NCBI GenBank assembly: GCA_021018815.1
Contig: JAITYX010000088.1
Span: 186,001 to 250,000 of the forward strand
Source: Talinum fruticosum
Taxonomy: Eukaryota > Streptophyta > Magnoliopsida > Caryophyllales > Talinaceae
DNA length: 64,000 bases
Reading direction: 5' to 3'
This document shows, piece after piece, positions 23,500 to 33,510 of the stretch; within the stretch, counting starts at the first letter, position 1; each line of letters begins with the position of its first letter. Position numbers and translations under genes: made by a program. The notes beneath the pieces were generated by a model. It was not told the origin of the DNA. It was given only the letters and a program-made list of their open reading frames with translations, and ran no database searches.

Positions 23500-24300
23500 A
23501 TATCTGCTTACCAGAAACATAGATAAGCTTTAATTGATGCACTTAGTAAGAATGAAGTTTCTCCGGAATCACGCCAGGAAGTAGTAGGATTGGTTAACGA
23601 GTGGGGATGGAACCATTACTTTTGATTAGAAGGATCTCCCATAAGAAGGCGTTGCACACAACAATGCTCTTTATTTAATTGTAACTTGTATTAACAAGTT
23701 TGTTCCCTTAACCTTGGTAGACAACGAATTAGCGGTTAATGTGTGTCCCTGGCGAATTGCTAAGAGGTTATGAATTAGAGAGCAACAACTCTCTAAGCAA
23801 ACTATTCATCTTCGAGCATATGATAATTCTAGACAAACGAGTCTTGGGAATAGTGTCCTTACCAATCGGTGTAGGGCCGGTGGAGAGGAATATTGAATTC
23901 TAAGTTTTAGATATCCCAGCTACTTTCAATCTGCTTCTAGGACGCCCTTGGTTGCACGATCATCGAGTAGTGCCCTTGACATTGCATCAAAAGGTCAAAA
24001 TGATCATCAAATGTCAAGTCATAACTCGTTAATGTGGACAATCTTTATGCTACTATCACTTCCAAAGAGTCCGTAGTGGAGATCGAGCACGATGCTAATG
24101 ATGAAGAATTATACAGATTTGAAATCGTCTACGGCTTAGAAAGGGAGGAAGCACCTTTTACCTTTAACCCTTATGGTAACCCTAGTGTCCAATCGATGCT
24201 TAGGAAGAAGGGGTATTTTCCAGGTCTTCTTTGTAGGTCGAAGGGCATACCACCCTATTTTTCCACCCCTTGAACCCACTAACAACTACAACTTTAGGCT
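23500..24300 (+). pseudogene. Tat1 protease region
   Basis: The recognisable part is the protease C-terminal block ATFNLLLGRPWLHDHRVVP at about 23920-23975, typical of Tat elements. Upstream pieces include LIDALSKNEVSPESRQEV. The segment 24034-24273 is open for 79 codons (KESVVEIEHDANDEELYRFE) and matches Tat2. The catalytic D-[ST]-G could not be picked out with confidence. Confidence 0.7.
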
Positions 24301-24639
24301 AGACTATGAACCTACCGCTAAGGAAATAGCTCAAGCCAAGTGGGAAGTCTAGGTAAAGAGGACTACACCACACACAGTCCGCTCTATTAAGCCCTTTCCT
24401 TATACCCCGAATGGACAATTTATGAGAGAAGGAGATAACTTTCCTTATTATGGTTTCCTGAGCCTTATTACATGAAGGAGAAGGGTACTTTAGTACCTGG
24501 TCTAGAAATCTTCAATCCCTGCTATATTCTAGAAGAGGAGGCACCTCACCTCCTTAAAAGGGACAATCCACATCGGATTGGACCAATCTTACCGGAAATA
24601 ATCTTTTCAGCCTTCCGTTCAGTCAAGAGGGTAATCTAG

Positions 24640-25930
24640 AAGGGAACTATGTCTCAGATCTTGTCACGAGCTATGTTGCATCCACGGTTTGATCCGTCCA
24701 AGTTCATCATTGATGCCGACATCGAAGGGTCCAAGCATATTACTTGGATTGATGCGAAGGAGGGCCAAGAATTTGCTGTTAGCCTAGGAGCACACCCTCT
24801 TTCTAAGTCTAGAGTTAAGGCTTGTATTTCTTCTTCTTCTTCTTCTTCTTCGTTGTTTCTAGTTGTAATTCTGTCATTTCCAATTCTACTTATAAGTCTG
24901 ATGTACTTGTTTCCTCATTCAATAAAGTGAATCTTTCTGCTTACTCCTTGCCTCCTCTTGCTCTTAATTGTTTTGCCTGTAATGATGAACAAGAAATTCT
25001 TGAAGAATAAATAAAAACTATGGAAGATCTTGAAAATCGCTCACCAATAATAAAGGAAATAATAACAATCAATCCAGGGTCAACTGATCAACCCCAATAG
25101 GTTAAGATTGCAAAAACTTTGGATGTAGAAGAGCAGAAACAATTTACTTCACTCCTCATAGAGTTCATCGATGTCTTCGCATGGTTCTACAAAGACATGC
25201 CAGGTATAGATCCAAGTATAGTAGAACACAAAATTCCGCTTTATGAGGATGCTAAGCCGCTTAAGCGAAGTTGAGGAGGATGAAACATGAATGGGCCTTG
25301 AAGATTAAGGAAGAGGTTTAGAAACAATTTAAGGCTAGGTTTATTAAGGTAGTTCACTATCCTTAATGGGTAGCCAATATAGTTCCGATCCCGAAGAAAG
25401 ATGGCGGGGTTCGTATGTGCTTCGACTACGGGGATTTAAACAAGGCCAGTCCTAAAGATGATTTCCCGTTTCCTCATATCAATCTTCCGGTAGATAATAC
25501 AACGGGTCGTGCTCTACTCTCGTTTAGGGATGGTTATATCGGGTATAATCAAGTGAAGATGGCTGAGGAAGACATGGAAAAGACTACTTTCATCACTCAA
25601 TGGGGAACTTATTGCTATGTGGTGATGCCATTTGGCTAAAAGTGCGGGTGCAATGTATCGGAGGACAACAACGACACTACTTGCATGATATGATCCATAA
25701 AGAAGCTGAAGTATATGTAGATGATATGATGATAAAATCCAAGGACAGCGCAGGGCACTTACCTAGCTTGAGAAAATTCTTCCACGGACTCGGGAAGTAC
25801 AACATGCGCCTTAATACTCAAAAGTGTGCCTTTGGGGTAACCTCTAGTAAACTGTTAGGCTATGTTATCGGTCCGAGAGGAATTGAAGTTGATCCATCCA
25901 AGATCAAGGCTATTATGGAAATCCCTCACT
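24640..25930 (+). pseudogene. Tat1 spacer and reverse transcriptase
   Basis: A spacer with a (TTC)n run at about 24829-24853 and a SLPPLALNCFACNDEQEI block precedes the polymerase. Reverse transcriptase motifs are PKKDGGVRMCFDYGDLNKAS (25396-25455), TTFITQWGTYCYVVMPFG, then VYVDDMMIKSKD with an intact YVDD at about 25711-25725, and NTQKCAFGVTS. One base near 25635 changes frame. The reading stops at KIKAIMEIPH, where a deletion begins. Confidence 0.8.
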
Positions 25931-25939
25931 AAGTACGGA

Positions 25940-26520
25940 GTCGACTGTACACGTCCGCACCTTAGAAGTATCTAATATCAACCATACCAGTTGGTATCAT
26001 GATATTTATCAGTATTTGGATAAACAAGAATATCCTTTGGACTCTACACTTAGAGCCCAACGAGTCATCGAGGATGTTGGCTACGCAATTCTTCCTTAAT
26101 CAAGGACATTTGTTCAAGAAAACTGACTCGGGATTAGCTTACTTTGTGTCAAACAACATGAAGCAAAGCGCATCATGGAAGAGATTCATGGAGCAGAATG
26201 CGGACCTCATATGAATGGTAGAATGTTGGTCTAAAAGGTTCGGAGACTTGGTTATTATTGGTCAACTATGGCAACGAATTGTCACGACTTTGTTAGAAGG
26301 TGCCATAAATGTCGGTGTTTGCAAACTTACAACACCAACCCCCATCATTTCTCACTACATTATCCTCACCTTGGCCGTTTTCAGTTTGGGGAATAGACAT
26401 TATTGGCAAGGTGACTCCTAAAGGAACAGTGGTGACAAATTTGTGTTACTAGCAATCGACTACTTCCCCCAAATGGGTAAAAGCAGACTTCTTATACCAA
26501 TCTCGATAAGTTGAAGAAGT
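25940..26520 (+). pseudogene. Tat1 integrase remnant, core deleted
   Basis: After 25930 the sequence jumps to a segment equal to Tat2 positions near 52770, skipping about 1.1 kb that includes RNase H. It retains integrase zinc-binding pieces (FMEQNADLI, RRLGDYW-like and CRKCQ-like decayed blocks) and LLAIDYFPQ, containing the first catalytic aspartate. It then jumps to NLDKLKKYYA, the usual Tat integrase C-terminus. Most of the catalytic core is absent. Confidence 0.7.
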
Positions 26521-26529
26521 ACTATGCCT

Positions 26530-26935
26530 ATCATACCCCCATATAGTAGGCTGAGCCCAGCCCAACTAGGTTTGGCCAAGGCGGGCGCCGGCTACCACCC
26601 GGTCAATGATGGACTGGTTGGGCCACAATTTTCCTTTTCTTTCTTCCGGTTTTCTTTAGTTCGTTTATTTCGTTGGGCGAGTCCAACTAGATGATCTAAT
26701 ATGTATGTTGGTTATTCTTTACTATTATTATTCTACCTCTAAGGGAGCAATAAAGATATGAAGAGTACAACATACCACTTAGTTTTATTCAATAAGGGTA
26801 CGCCTACTACTTACTTGAATACATAACTAAAAAAGGAATTTAATTGCGAGCATACTACTTGTAAAATAAAAAACAAATCGACACTATTATGAAGAGGCAA
26901 AACTAATCCTCCTTTTATTCTACCTCAAACTCCTA
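26530..26935 (+). other. Spacer between pol end and the antisense genes of Tat1
   Basis: No coding signal is visible. The minus strand of 26700-26880 matches the plus strand of 51170-51310 in Tat2, so this spacer is conserved between copies. It probably contains the 3' untranslated end of the antisense DUF7745-like gene. Confidence 0.55.
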
Positions 26936-26939
26936 AGAA

Positions 26940-27150
26940 TTGAAGTCCTAGTCTATTTTCACTTTCTTTCCTTTAGGATCATTAGACTCAGCTTCCTCGT
27001 CTCGGGTGCGTTCCTTTCTTCATTTTCTTTAACTTCAGTTTCTTTTCGACGAGTGCGTGCAGCCATCCGAGGGTTTACTTCACGGATTTGCTGAGGGGCA
27101 ACAACAGGAACGACTTCTTCAGGGTTTAGCTTAAAGAATTTAGCACTACA
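26940..27150 (-). pseudogene. Remnant of antisense DUF7745-like gene (C-terminus) in Tat1
   Basis: On the minus strand this encodes PEEVVPVVAPQQIREVNPRM followed by a lysine- and glutamate-rich tail. It aligns with APIQIRKINPRMAEHARQRE at 50920-50980 in Tat2. The remainder of the gene is missing: the segment is joined directly to the 3' exons of the PMD gene. Family assignment comes only from the fuller copy at 49514. Confidence 0.55.
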
Positions 27151-27169
27151 CTAGTTGAGGACTTACTCA

Positions 27170-29124
27170 AGAAGCAGAGAAAGATCGATCGGTAAAGAAA
27201 TTTTAGATTCCACGAAGAGCTGACTGCAATCTAATAGATATGGTCCTAGATTGTTCCCGATCGTATTGCAAAGTTTATTTGAGGTTATCGGTGAGGAAGA
27301 TACTTTTACACGTAACTAAAAGGAAAAAAGCACATAACTCTTACCCCTCGCCAATTTCTAGGAAAAGGATGCCCAACACATTCCTCTTCCAAGATTTTAG
27401 GAATTGTGACGAAATTAGGAGGTCCCTCGGGCATAGTAACATCCACATTGACACTCGGGATATGAATGTCAATGGGAGTGAGCTGCAAAAGAAAGATGAC
27501 GATTAATCTCCATACAAAAAATTCAAGGTTATAAAAGAGGAGTTGAGCACTTACTAATTGGGTCATTATGCGAGATGGATGATGAGCATAGGAGGTGTGT
27601 ACATTCAATAGTGAGGTAAACAGTTACCCCACCATGGCCGCCGCTTGCTCACCTGGAGAAAGAGAACGAAAATAGAACATGGTCGGAGGAGGATCGATCG
27701 GAACAAATGGAGGCCATGTGTTAACTTGAATTTGAGGAGTAGCTCTCTCCCAAAGATATCAACAAAACCCAAAAGAACCTTCAAATAAGATCCTTCTCTC
27801 ACTCAATTAACGGGCCACAAGGACATTTTGGGGAAGTTGGAGTTGGGCCCAAGGATGGAAGTTGGCCTACATACAAAAATTATTGAGAAATCAGCAAGCA
27901 AGAATGAAAAACAACAAGAAAATGGACAAAAATCGTGGATATAAGGGGCTGGACTTCACCACAGGCTCCCCACAGGTGGTGGTCCAGGCTGTGCGCATGA
28001 CCAGAATGCTGAAAGTGTGTTGAAAAGCTCATTTAGGCCTATTTTGGAGCAAATTTTGAGAGTAGAAGTAACATACTGAGTCAACGCGGTTGAGGGCTGA
28101 CCTTAAAAGCCTATCTCATGTATTTTAGTTCACTCAAGATTTATTCTAGCCCATGATACTGGACGCCGGCAACATTGGCCGATTCGTTGAGCCGGAAGAG
28201 AGATGTGGGAAGTATTCGTACAACCACAACTACATTTTGACAGGTCAAGTAAAGCTTTTTATCCACATAAGATGAAAAGTAAATATTGAAGAAAGGAAAA
28301 TTTGAGCATACCTTAATGATCTTCCATAAGCCGTTTAAAGGAAGGTAGTTGGTAGAATCCAGTTCCGGCCTTGTACTCACATCGGCATGGAGGCCCCTAA
28401 TAAGGCAAGTATATGAGGGAGCACCCCAATTGAGCTTCTTTATTCTATCAAGATCCACTAGGTTCACCAAATAGTGAGCATGAACCTTGGCAGCCTAATC
28501 CGAAAAGAAGACTATGCTCAAGAGAAGTGCAAGCATGACCCTCATTATGGGACCGAAAAGGTGACGGAGGTAGTCACGGTTTTTGTACAAATTTCGGTCA
28601 TAAGCTAAAGGTTCCCCTAAAAATCCTAAATCAGATAAAACAACGAAATCGAAAGGAGTTATTGTCATCTCACCGAAGGGGAGGTGGAACGTGTTGGTGG
28701 TATCCCAAAACCGCTCGGTGATGGCTCTAATAGGATCCCTCTCCCTCCTATCAATGAGATGTCGTAAAGCGATGTAGAGAGGTCCAAACCTAGCATTATA
28801 CATGACATTCTCGAGAGGAAAGTGCATCCTCTCACAGGTCTCCATAAACTTTGGGATGGTTCCACTTGCTTTGAATTGAGCCTTTCTATAAGACAAAATG
28901 CAACAAGATTTTTGTTAGGACTTTAAATGAGCAAATGAAGAGGTTTAAGCCAATTAGCTTACCGAAGAGGAGATTGCAGGTGAGGAAACACAGCTTTGAG
29001 CTTAAACTCAAAGATCACTTGGATCTCATTCATTTTGCGGACCCCATTAGCGCTTGAGGAAGGAGTCTTGAGTAAGACTCTCGGCCTTAGTTCTTCCTAC
29101 AGGGTGAGCTTTTCTTCTACGCAT
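27170..29124 (-). pseudogene. Antisense PMD gene, copy 2
   Basis: Exon 1 starts at ATG 29124 (MRRRKAHPVG) and ends at 28963 before a GT donor. Intron 1 (28962-28886, about 77 nt) ends TTATAG. Exon 2 starts at 28885 and is open for over 120 codons, with GTIPKFMETCERMHFPLENV, RERDPIRAI and TNTFHLPFGEMTITPFDF. It continues to AKVHAHYLVNLVDLDRI, DSTNYLPLNGLWKII and a later exon IDIHIPSVNVDVTMPEGPP (27400-27490), preceded by a TTTTGCAG acceptor. It lacks about 120 bases of the core present in copies 1 and 3, and has no original C-terminus, being fused to the DUF7745-like remnant. It is the best-preserved core of the three. Confidence 0.75.
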
Positions 29125-29242
29125 TTTGGAGAAAAAGAACTCTTGAGAACCAAAGCTTTCAAGAAGGAGAAAAGAAAGGAAATACAAGAAGATAACAAGA
29201 GTAAGATGATGAGTTGGTGTGCAAAATGCAACACACCGTGCA

Positions 29243-29253
29243 CCCTTTTATAG
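29243..29253 (-). promoter_or_regulatory. TATA box of antisense PMD gene, copy 2
   Basis: CTATAAAAGGG reads on the minus strand, about 120 bases upstream of the ATG at 29124, matching copies 1 and 3 in sequence and spacing. Confidence 0.65.
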
Positions 29254-29918
29254 CCCAAATCGGTAAAGGCATCCAAACATATAAAACAAGGGTCAAACCA
29301 TTAATGGGAAGCTGAAGGAATCCGGACAGGCACGCTGGGGGCCACACTGTGAAAGGCTGGCCGGCATCGGCCATGAAGCGCCGTGGAGTCCAATCGGCGA
29401 CAACTTTTGCAGCTTAGCCCACCTCCCTAGTCCAAGTAGTCTTGTCCACTTGGCGCATGTGATTTTCGTCCCTTGTGCATACAAGTGGAAGCTTTGGGCC
29501 CACTAATTAGCTTTTACAAGACAGTTTTTATCGATCTGTTTCTAATTGAATTATTCAGGTAAAAATACTAAACTTTTGTCAATTCGGTTATGCACTAACA
29601 AGTATGCTAGCATAACAGATTGGTGCAATATAAGCTTTTGTCAATTCAGTTATGCACTAACTAGTAAAAATGCCAAGCTTCGGATCTAAAGACGATTGAA
29701 GTTTCAACATCGAAATATGCCAAGCTTCGGGCTCGATCTAGCCAAGCTTATGATCCTTTTACCAAACTTCGAACGCATGCATCGTGATCAAGCTCAGGTC
29801 TCACTTGTAGATTTCAAGTTTGACAACAACCAATTCTAAGAATCACACAATGCCTTATAGAAATCAAGGTAAGTACCCTTTAGTGTGTACTTTGACCCTT
29901 CATCTTTATAGACTCGGT

Positions 29919-29934
29919 AAAAGTGGGGGCTAAC
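29919..29934 (+). other. Polypurine tract of Tat1
   Basis: AAAAGTGGGGGCTAAC directly precedes the LTR fragment starting CGTAGACACC. Confidence 0.85.
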
Positions 29935-30243
29935 CGTAGACACCTAAAAGTGTGGTCCTTTATCTCATTATTTACGTGTTTTATTTTGTTGGCCCGATGA
30001 TGGTTGATTGGTGCAATATAAGCCGATGAACCATAAAGAACCCCCAGCGAGCACTTAAATAGCCTTTTGCCTCGGGTCGGTCTACAAATTCTCTTTTCTT
30101 TCGAACTGTCTATGAGTCGGGCCGAGCCTTTAGAGATTGTGGAGTTCCATGATGTGTGCCAGGAAATTCAAAGTCTAGAATACCGCATTCTGCTTTTATC
30201 TAAGTCAGAAAATGAGTTGAAGACTCGAAGACGACGTTAAAGC
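29935..30243 (+). repeat. Truncated 3' LTR of Tat1
   Basis: The start matches the LTRs at 3591 and 8329 (CGTAGACACCTAAAAGTG). It ends after GACGTTAAAGCG, where an inverted LTR begins. A short internal piece after CCCGATGATGG is also missing relative to the 8329 copy. Only the first part of the LTR remains. Confidence 0.8.
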
Positions 30244-30246
30244 GAG

Positions 30247-30903
30247 TGTAGGAAAGTGATGAGGATGTTTGGTAATGTAGTGATGACTAGCTGAAAATGA
30301 GTCAAGAGATTAGAATACAAATGTAGCATTCAGTAGCTCTTAACTTAAATTCAACAGTGAATTGCTTGGGCATTGGCCATTATCAAAATGAGGGGTTAGG
30401 CCCTCTATTTATAGGAGAAAAGCTAGGTCACAAAAATGACCTAAAAGAATGCAAACAACCATCCAAGCGGCTAAATCGGTCGCGAATTTGCAGGCGTGGA
30501 TAAAGGCGATAAATTGGATAAAAACTTTTGAACCGGGAATCCCGCCGGGAGCTGAGAAGGCTGGCACCAGCCTCATATGGTGTTGTACGGAAGTCTTGGT
30601 TTCGCGCCTCGGTTGAACGTTAAGACCAAACACAAGGTTTTAGCAAGGTACTTGCTCAAAATGTGACACCAGTCAAAATGGTGTCGTGCGGACGTTTGGA
30701 TCTCGTGATAAGATGGAACACTAGAGCAAAACGCTGTGTTTAATGCACAATTTAACCTAGAATGTGACACCATCCTAGTATCCTGGTTGGGAGCCTAACC
30801 CGGGCTTGGTTCGGCCAATCGGACTCGACCGTGATATGAGTTCGCAAATAGGGCTGAGATTTCATCACAAATAGAAAAGGGATGATACTTTTAGGTGTCT
30901 ACA
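30247..30903 (-). repeat. Short inverted Tat-family LTR
   Basis: On the plus strand it starts TGTAGGAAAG and ends GGTGTCTACA, the reverse complement of complete Tat LTR ends. It is only about 657 bases long. A TATTTATA box on the minus strand at 30406-30413 lies in the same context (CTATTTATAGGAG) as in the LTR at 33511. No 5-bp duplication flanks it: GCGAG is on the left and CAATT on the right. Confidence 0.7.
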
Positions 30904-31229
30904 CAATTCTAAATTTGGCTGAGGTGAGGACCCATCCGCCAAGGAAGTAGCCCAAGCTAAGTAGGAAATACAAGCTAAGAGGACTGCATTGTTAACGAGT
31001 CCACTCAATTAAGCCATATCCTCTCACTTTGAATGGGAAATTTATGAAAGAATGGGATGATTTTCCTTATTATGGTTTTCTTGAGCTCTACTATTTGAAG
31101 AGAAGAGCATCCTAGTCCTAGGGTTAGAAATCTTCAATGACTCGTCGGATGATAGAAGAGGAGGCACCTAACCTCGTTAAAAAGAACAGTCCAATCTTCA
31201 CTTGAGCAACCTGGTAGAGAGCAACATCT
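30904..31229 (+). pseudogene. Stray Tat pol fragment (protease to reverse transcriptase spacer)
   Basis: The fragment aligns with Tat1 around 24290-24560: AAGGAAGTAGCCCAAGCTAA corresponds to AAGGAAATAGCTCAAGCCAA, and both contain TTTCCTTATTATGGTTT. It is in plus orientation but lies before, not after, the Tat3 leader and gag, so its order is wrong for one intact element. It carries no usable frame. Confidence 0.7.
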
Positions 31230-32054
31230 CACTACAAGAAAATATCAAATTACCAACCATATTACTCGACCATTTTAATTCATAAAATGGTCGTAAAAAG
31301 TCTCCGACCGTTTTTCCCACTGATTTTAGTGGTGGGAAAACCTTAGTCGGATGTTATTATCGATCGATTTACATAAAAATGTTGGTAATTACCAACCGTT
31401 TTACCCACCATAATTAGCGGTTGGAATTTCGACCGTAATATTACGGTGCGAATTCCAACCGATTTTACAACCACCCTTATTTGACCTCACATGACTAAGC
31501 ACCTCAAAAAAATAAGTGATAAGGAATGAACATCATCCCCACATATAATAAGTGAGGAAGAATGTACCCGCTCTTATAACGAGTGGTAGTAAACTATTGA
31601 AGTATATTCATGCATATGAAGTGTGGGGGCATCTCCTGAATTTGGGGTATCTAACGGAGATAATAAGCGTGGGGAGTTAATGTTTTTAACTTATAATTAA
31701 TTTTAATTTTTTTCCAGCAGGATTCATTAATTAGAAAAAAACTTAAATTGACTAGAGTTTTTTTATCAAAATCATTTTCTTTTATTTTATTAGTCAATAA
31801 TAACTTAAATTGACTTAATTTTTTTATACCAAGATTACTTGACTAGAAAAAAAGAAAGACTTAAAATGACTTTAAAAAACTCATGAATCCCTCACAAATT
31901 CGCTTTAGACTTGGTATAGAAGGCGAAGCGATAACATTGCTCATTCACCTTCAAACTCGTGAATCCCTTGTTCTATCGGATGACGTGGTCTCACTTGGTG
32001 ATTTTCGGCGGTCGGGGTTTCGCTGGTGGTCATCGGTGGTCGGGGTTTCGCTGG
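31230..32054 (+). mobile_element. CACTA-type DNA transposon end
   Basis: It begins CACTACAAGAAAATATC, the standard CACTA (EnSpm) terminus, directly after Tat sequence. Subterminal repeats follow: ACCAACCGTTTTACC and inverted GGTTGGAATT copies. So do foldbacks, including CGACCATTTTA/TAAAATGGTCG at about 31264-31290 and CCGTAATATTACGG at about 31437. No matching ...TTCTTGTAGTG right end was found before Tat leader sequence resumes at about 32055, so it is a fragment. No transposase motif is visible. Confidence 0.7.
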
Positions 32055-33510
32055 TTAGGTGAGTCTTTTTTCATTTTTATTTTTCATTAAGCCAGAATGA
32101 GCGCATCCCAAATTAGGTGAGTGCATTCTCATCTTTCATTCAGCCAAAACAAATCCATCTTCAATTAGGAATAATCATTTATGCATTTAATTACCTATTA
32201 GCCAAATCACAAAATTATCCCAAATTAAGTCACGAGCATCATTGCATTCATTTCATTTGTTTTGTATTCCTTATGTGCATCTAAATAAAAGGCATTCTTA
32301 GTCCCTTCAGGTCTCGCGCTTAAGCCCCATCCTCCCAAAAGTGGTGTTACTTCACATGTTCCTAAGCATTATCCTTTGGGCTTAAGCCACTTAGTCCCTT
32401 CGACACATCTTTTTCCTACTGTGGGTCACGCTCTACATTAGTGCGGCCTACCTTGGTACATACCACACTAGTTCGGTTTATTTTCGTCATAGGATAGTAC
32501 CTAAGAAGAATTCCCCTCCAATGGATGGAACACGAGAGCTATCTCCCATCATCACCTTGCTCAATGAAACCTCAATCAAGATGGAAGCTTGGATTGAGGC
32601 TAAGGATAAGAAAATAGAGTCCGTATGAGACACTCTCAAAGCCATCCTAAAGGCTATTGAGGATAATAAGAAATACGGTGAAGGATGAGAAGAATAATTA
32701 GTCGGAGGAGGTCCACTACTTGATCCATCTCCTCCAGGTAGTCCCAAACATGAACCTAAATCTGATCCACGTAGAGGTCAAATATAACAAATGTTAAGGG
32801 AGTCATCCATGTTTAGCAATCACTACTTTGATCGTAAGGGATTTACTTCAATCCCCAAAGGGAAGCTACCCCCTAAGTGCACCATGCCCGACATCAATTT
32901 TGGAGGTTCCGAGAATCCCCATTCTCAACTTCTTAGGAGCAATGATACTTAAGAACATACTAGAAGACACTTACCACATCATCTTTCCATGGACTTTTGA
33001 CAGTGACGTAATGAAGTGGTATAATACGGTTGACCCACGTAAGGTCACCAATTGGAATGATCCGTGTAAGGAGTTCCTGCACCAATACTCCTATAACATT
33101 GATCTACCTGTCACACTAAGAGACTTCGAGTTGATCAAGTAAGGTGAGAAAGAAAGCTTGACGGACTTTCTCATTAGATGGAGGGCAAAGGCTGCCCACA
33201 TGGTAGACCAACCTTCCGAGAAGGATCATGTACGGATCATCGTGAAGAACCTTCAGCCTGCTTATAATCAGCACCTTAAATTCTTACCGTTTATGAGTTT
33301 CTCAACACTTAGAGATGTCGGCATGTTGATAGAAGAAGAACTATCTACCACAACCACAAAAGTCCCGATCGGATACGAGAGGTAACTATTAGTCTAACGA
33401 CAAGAAAACCTCCAACTAAAGCAATACCCTCGTGCATGAGGACATGACACTCGAGTAATGTTGGATGTTCAAGAATAAGTAGGACAGCATGTTCCGTAAT
33501 GGTCAACTAC
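32055..33510 (+). mobile_element. Tat-lineage element Tat3, leader and gag start
   Basis: The leader repeats TTAGGTGAGT and CATTAGCC-like boxes of Tat1. A gag reading starts at ATG 32521 and the element stops at 33510, where the inverted LTR of Tat2 begins. The left part of the leader and any 5' LTR are missing, replaced by the CACTA fragment. Confidence 0.75.
32521..33400 (+). pseudogene. Tat3 gag, N-terminal half
   Basis: Translation begins MDGTRELSPIITLLNETSIK, then an acidic and lysine-rich helix with stops at about 32626 and 32686. It continues with MLRESSMFSNHYFDRKGF, ILEDTYHIIFPWTFDSDVMK and CKEFLHQYSYNIDLPVTLRD. After one stop it ends with DFLIRWRAKAAHMVDQPSEK and IIVKNLQPAYNQHLKFLP. 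This is the Tat gag core. The gene is truncated before protease by insertion of Tat2. Confidence 0.8.

Larger units (their letters stand above)
8329..30243 (+). mobile_element. Tat-lineage Ty3/gypsy element Tat1, interrupted by Copia1
   Basis: In order this contains a 5' LTR (8329-9858), a tRNA-Arg type primer site, a long leader, gag, protease, reverse transcriptase, an integrase remnant, the antisense accessory region, a polypurine tract and a truncated 3' LTR (29935-30243). Copia1 occupies 11452-22050. Excluding it leaves about 11.3 kb. Reverse transcriptase keeps YVDD, but RNase H and the integrase core are deleted relative to Tat2, and many stops are present. The right LTR is cut after about 310 bases at the junction with an inverted LTR, so no target duplication can be checked. 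Confidence 0.85.

Noticed and set aside
24829..24860. Serine or phenylalanine runs as protein features
   Set aside because: They come from a (TTC)n microsatellite in a broken spacer.
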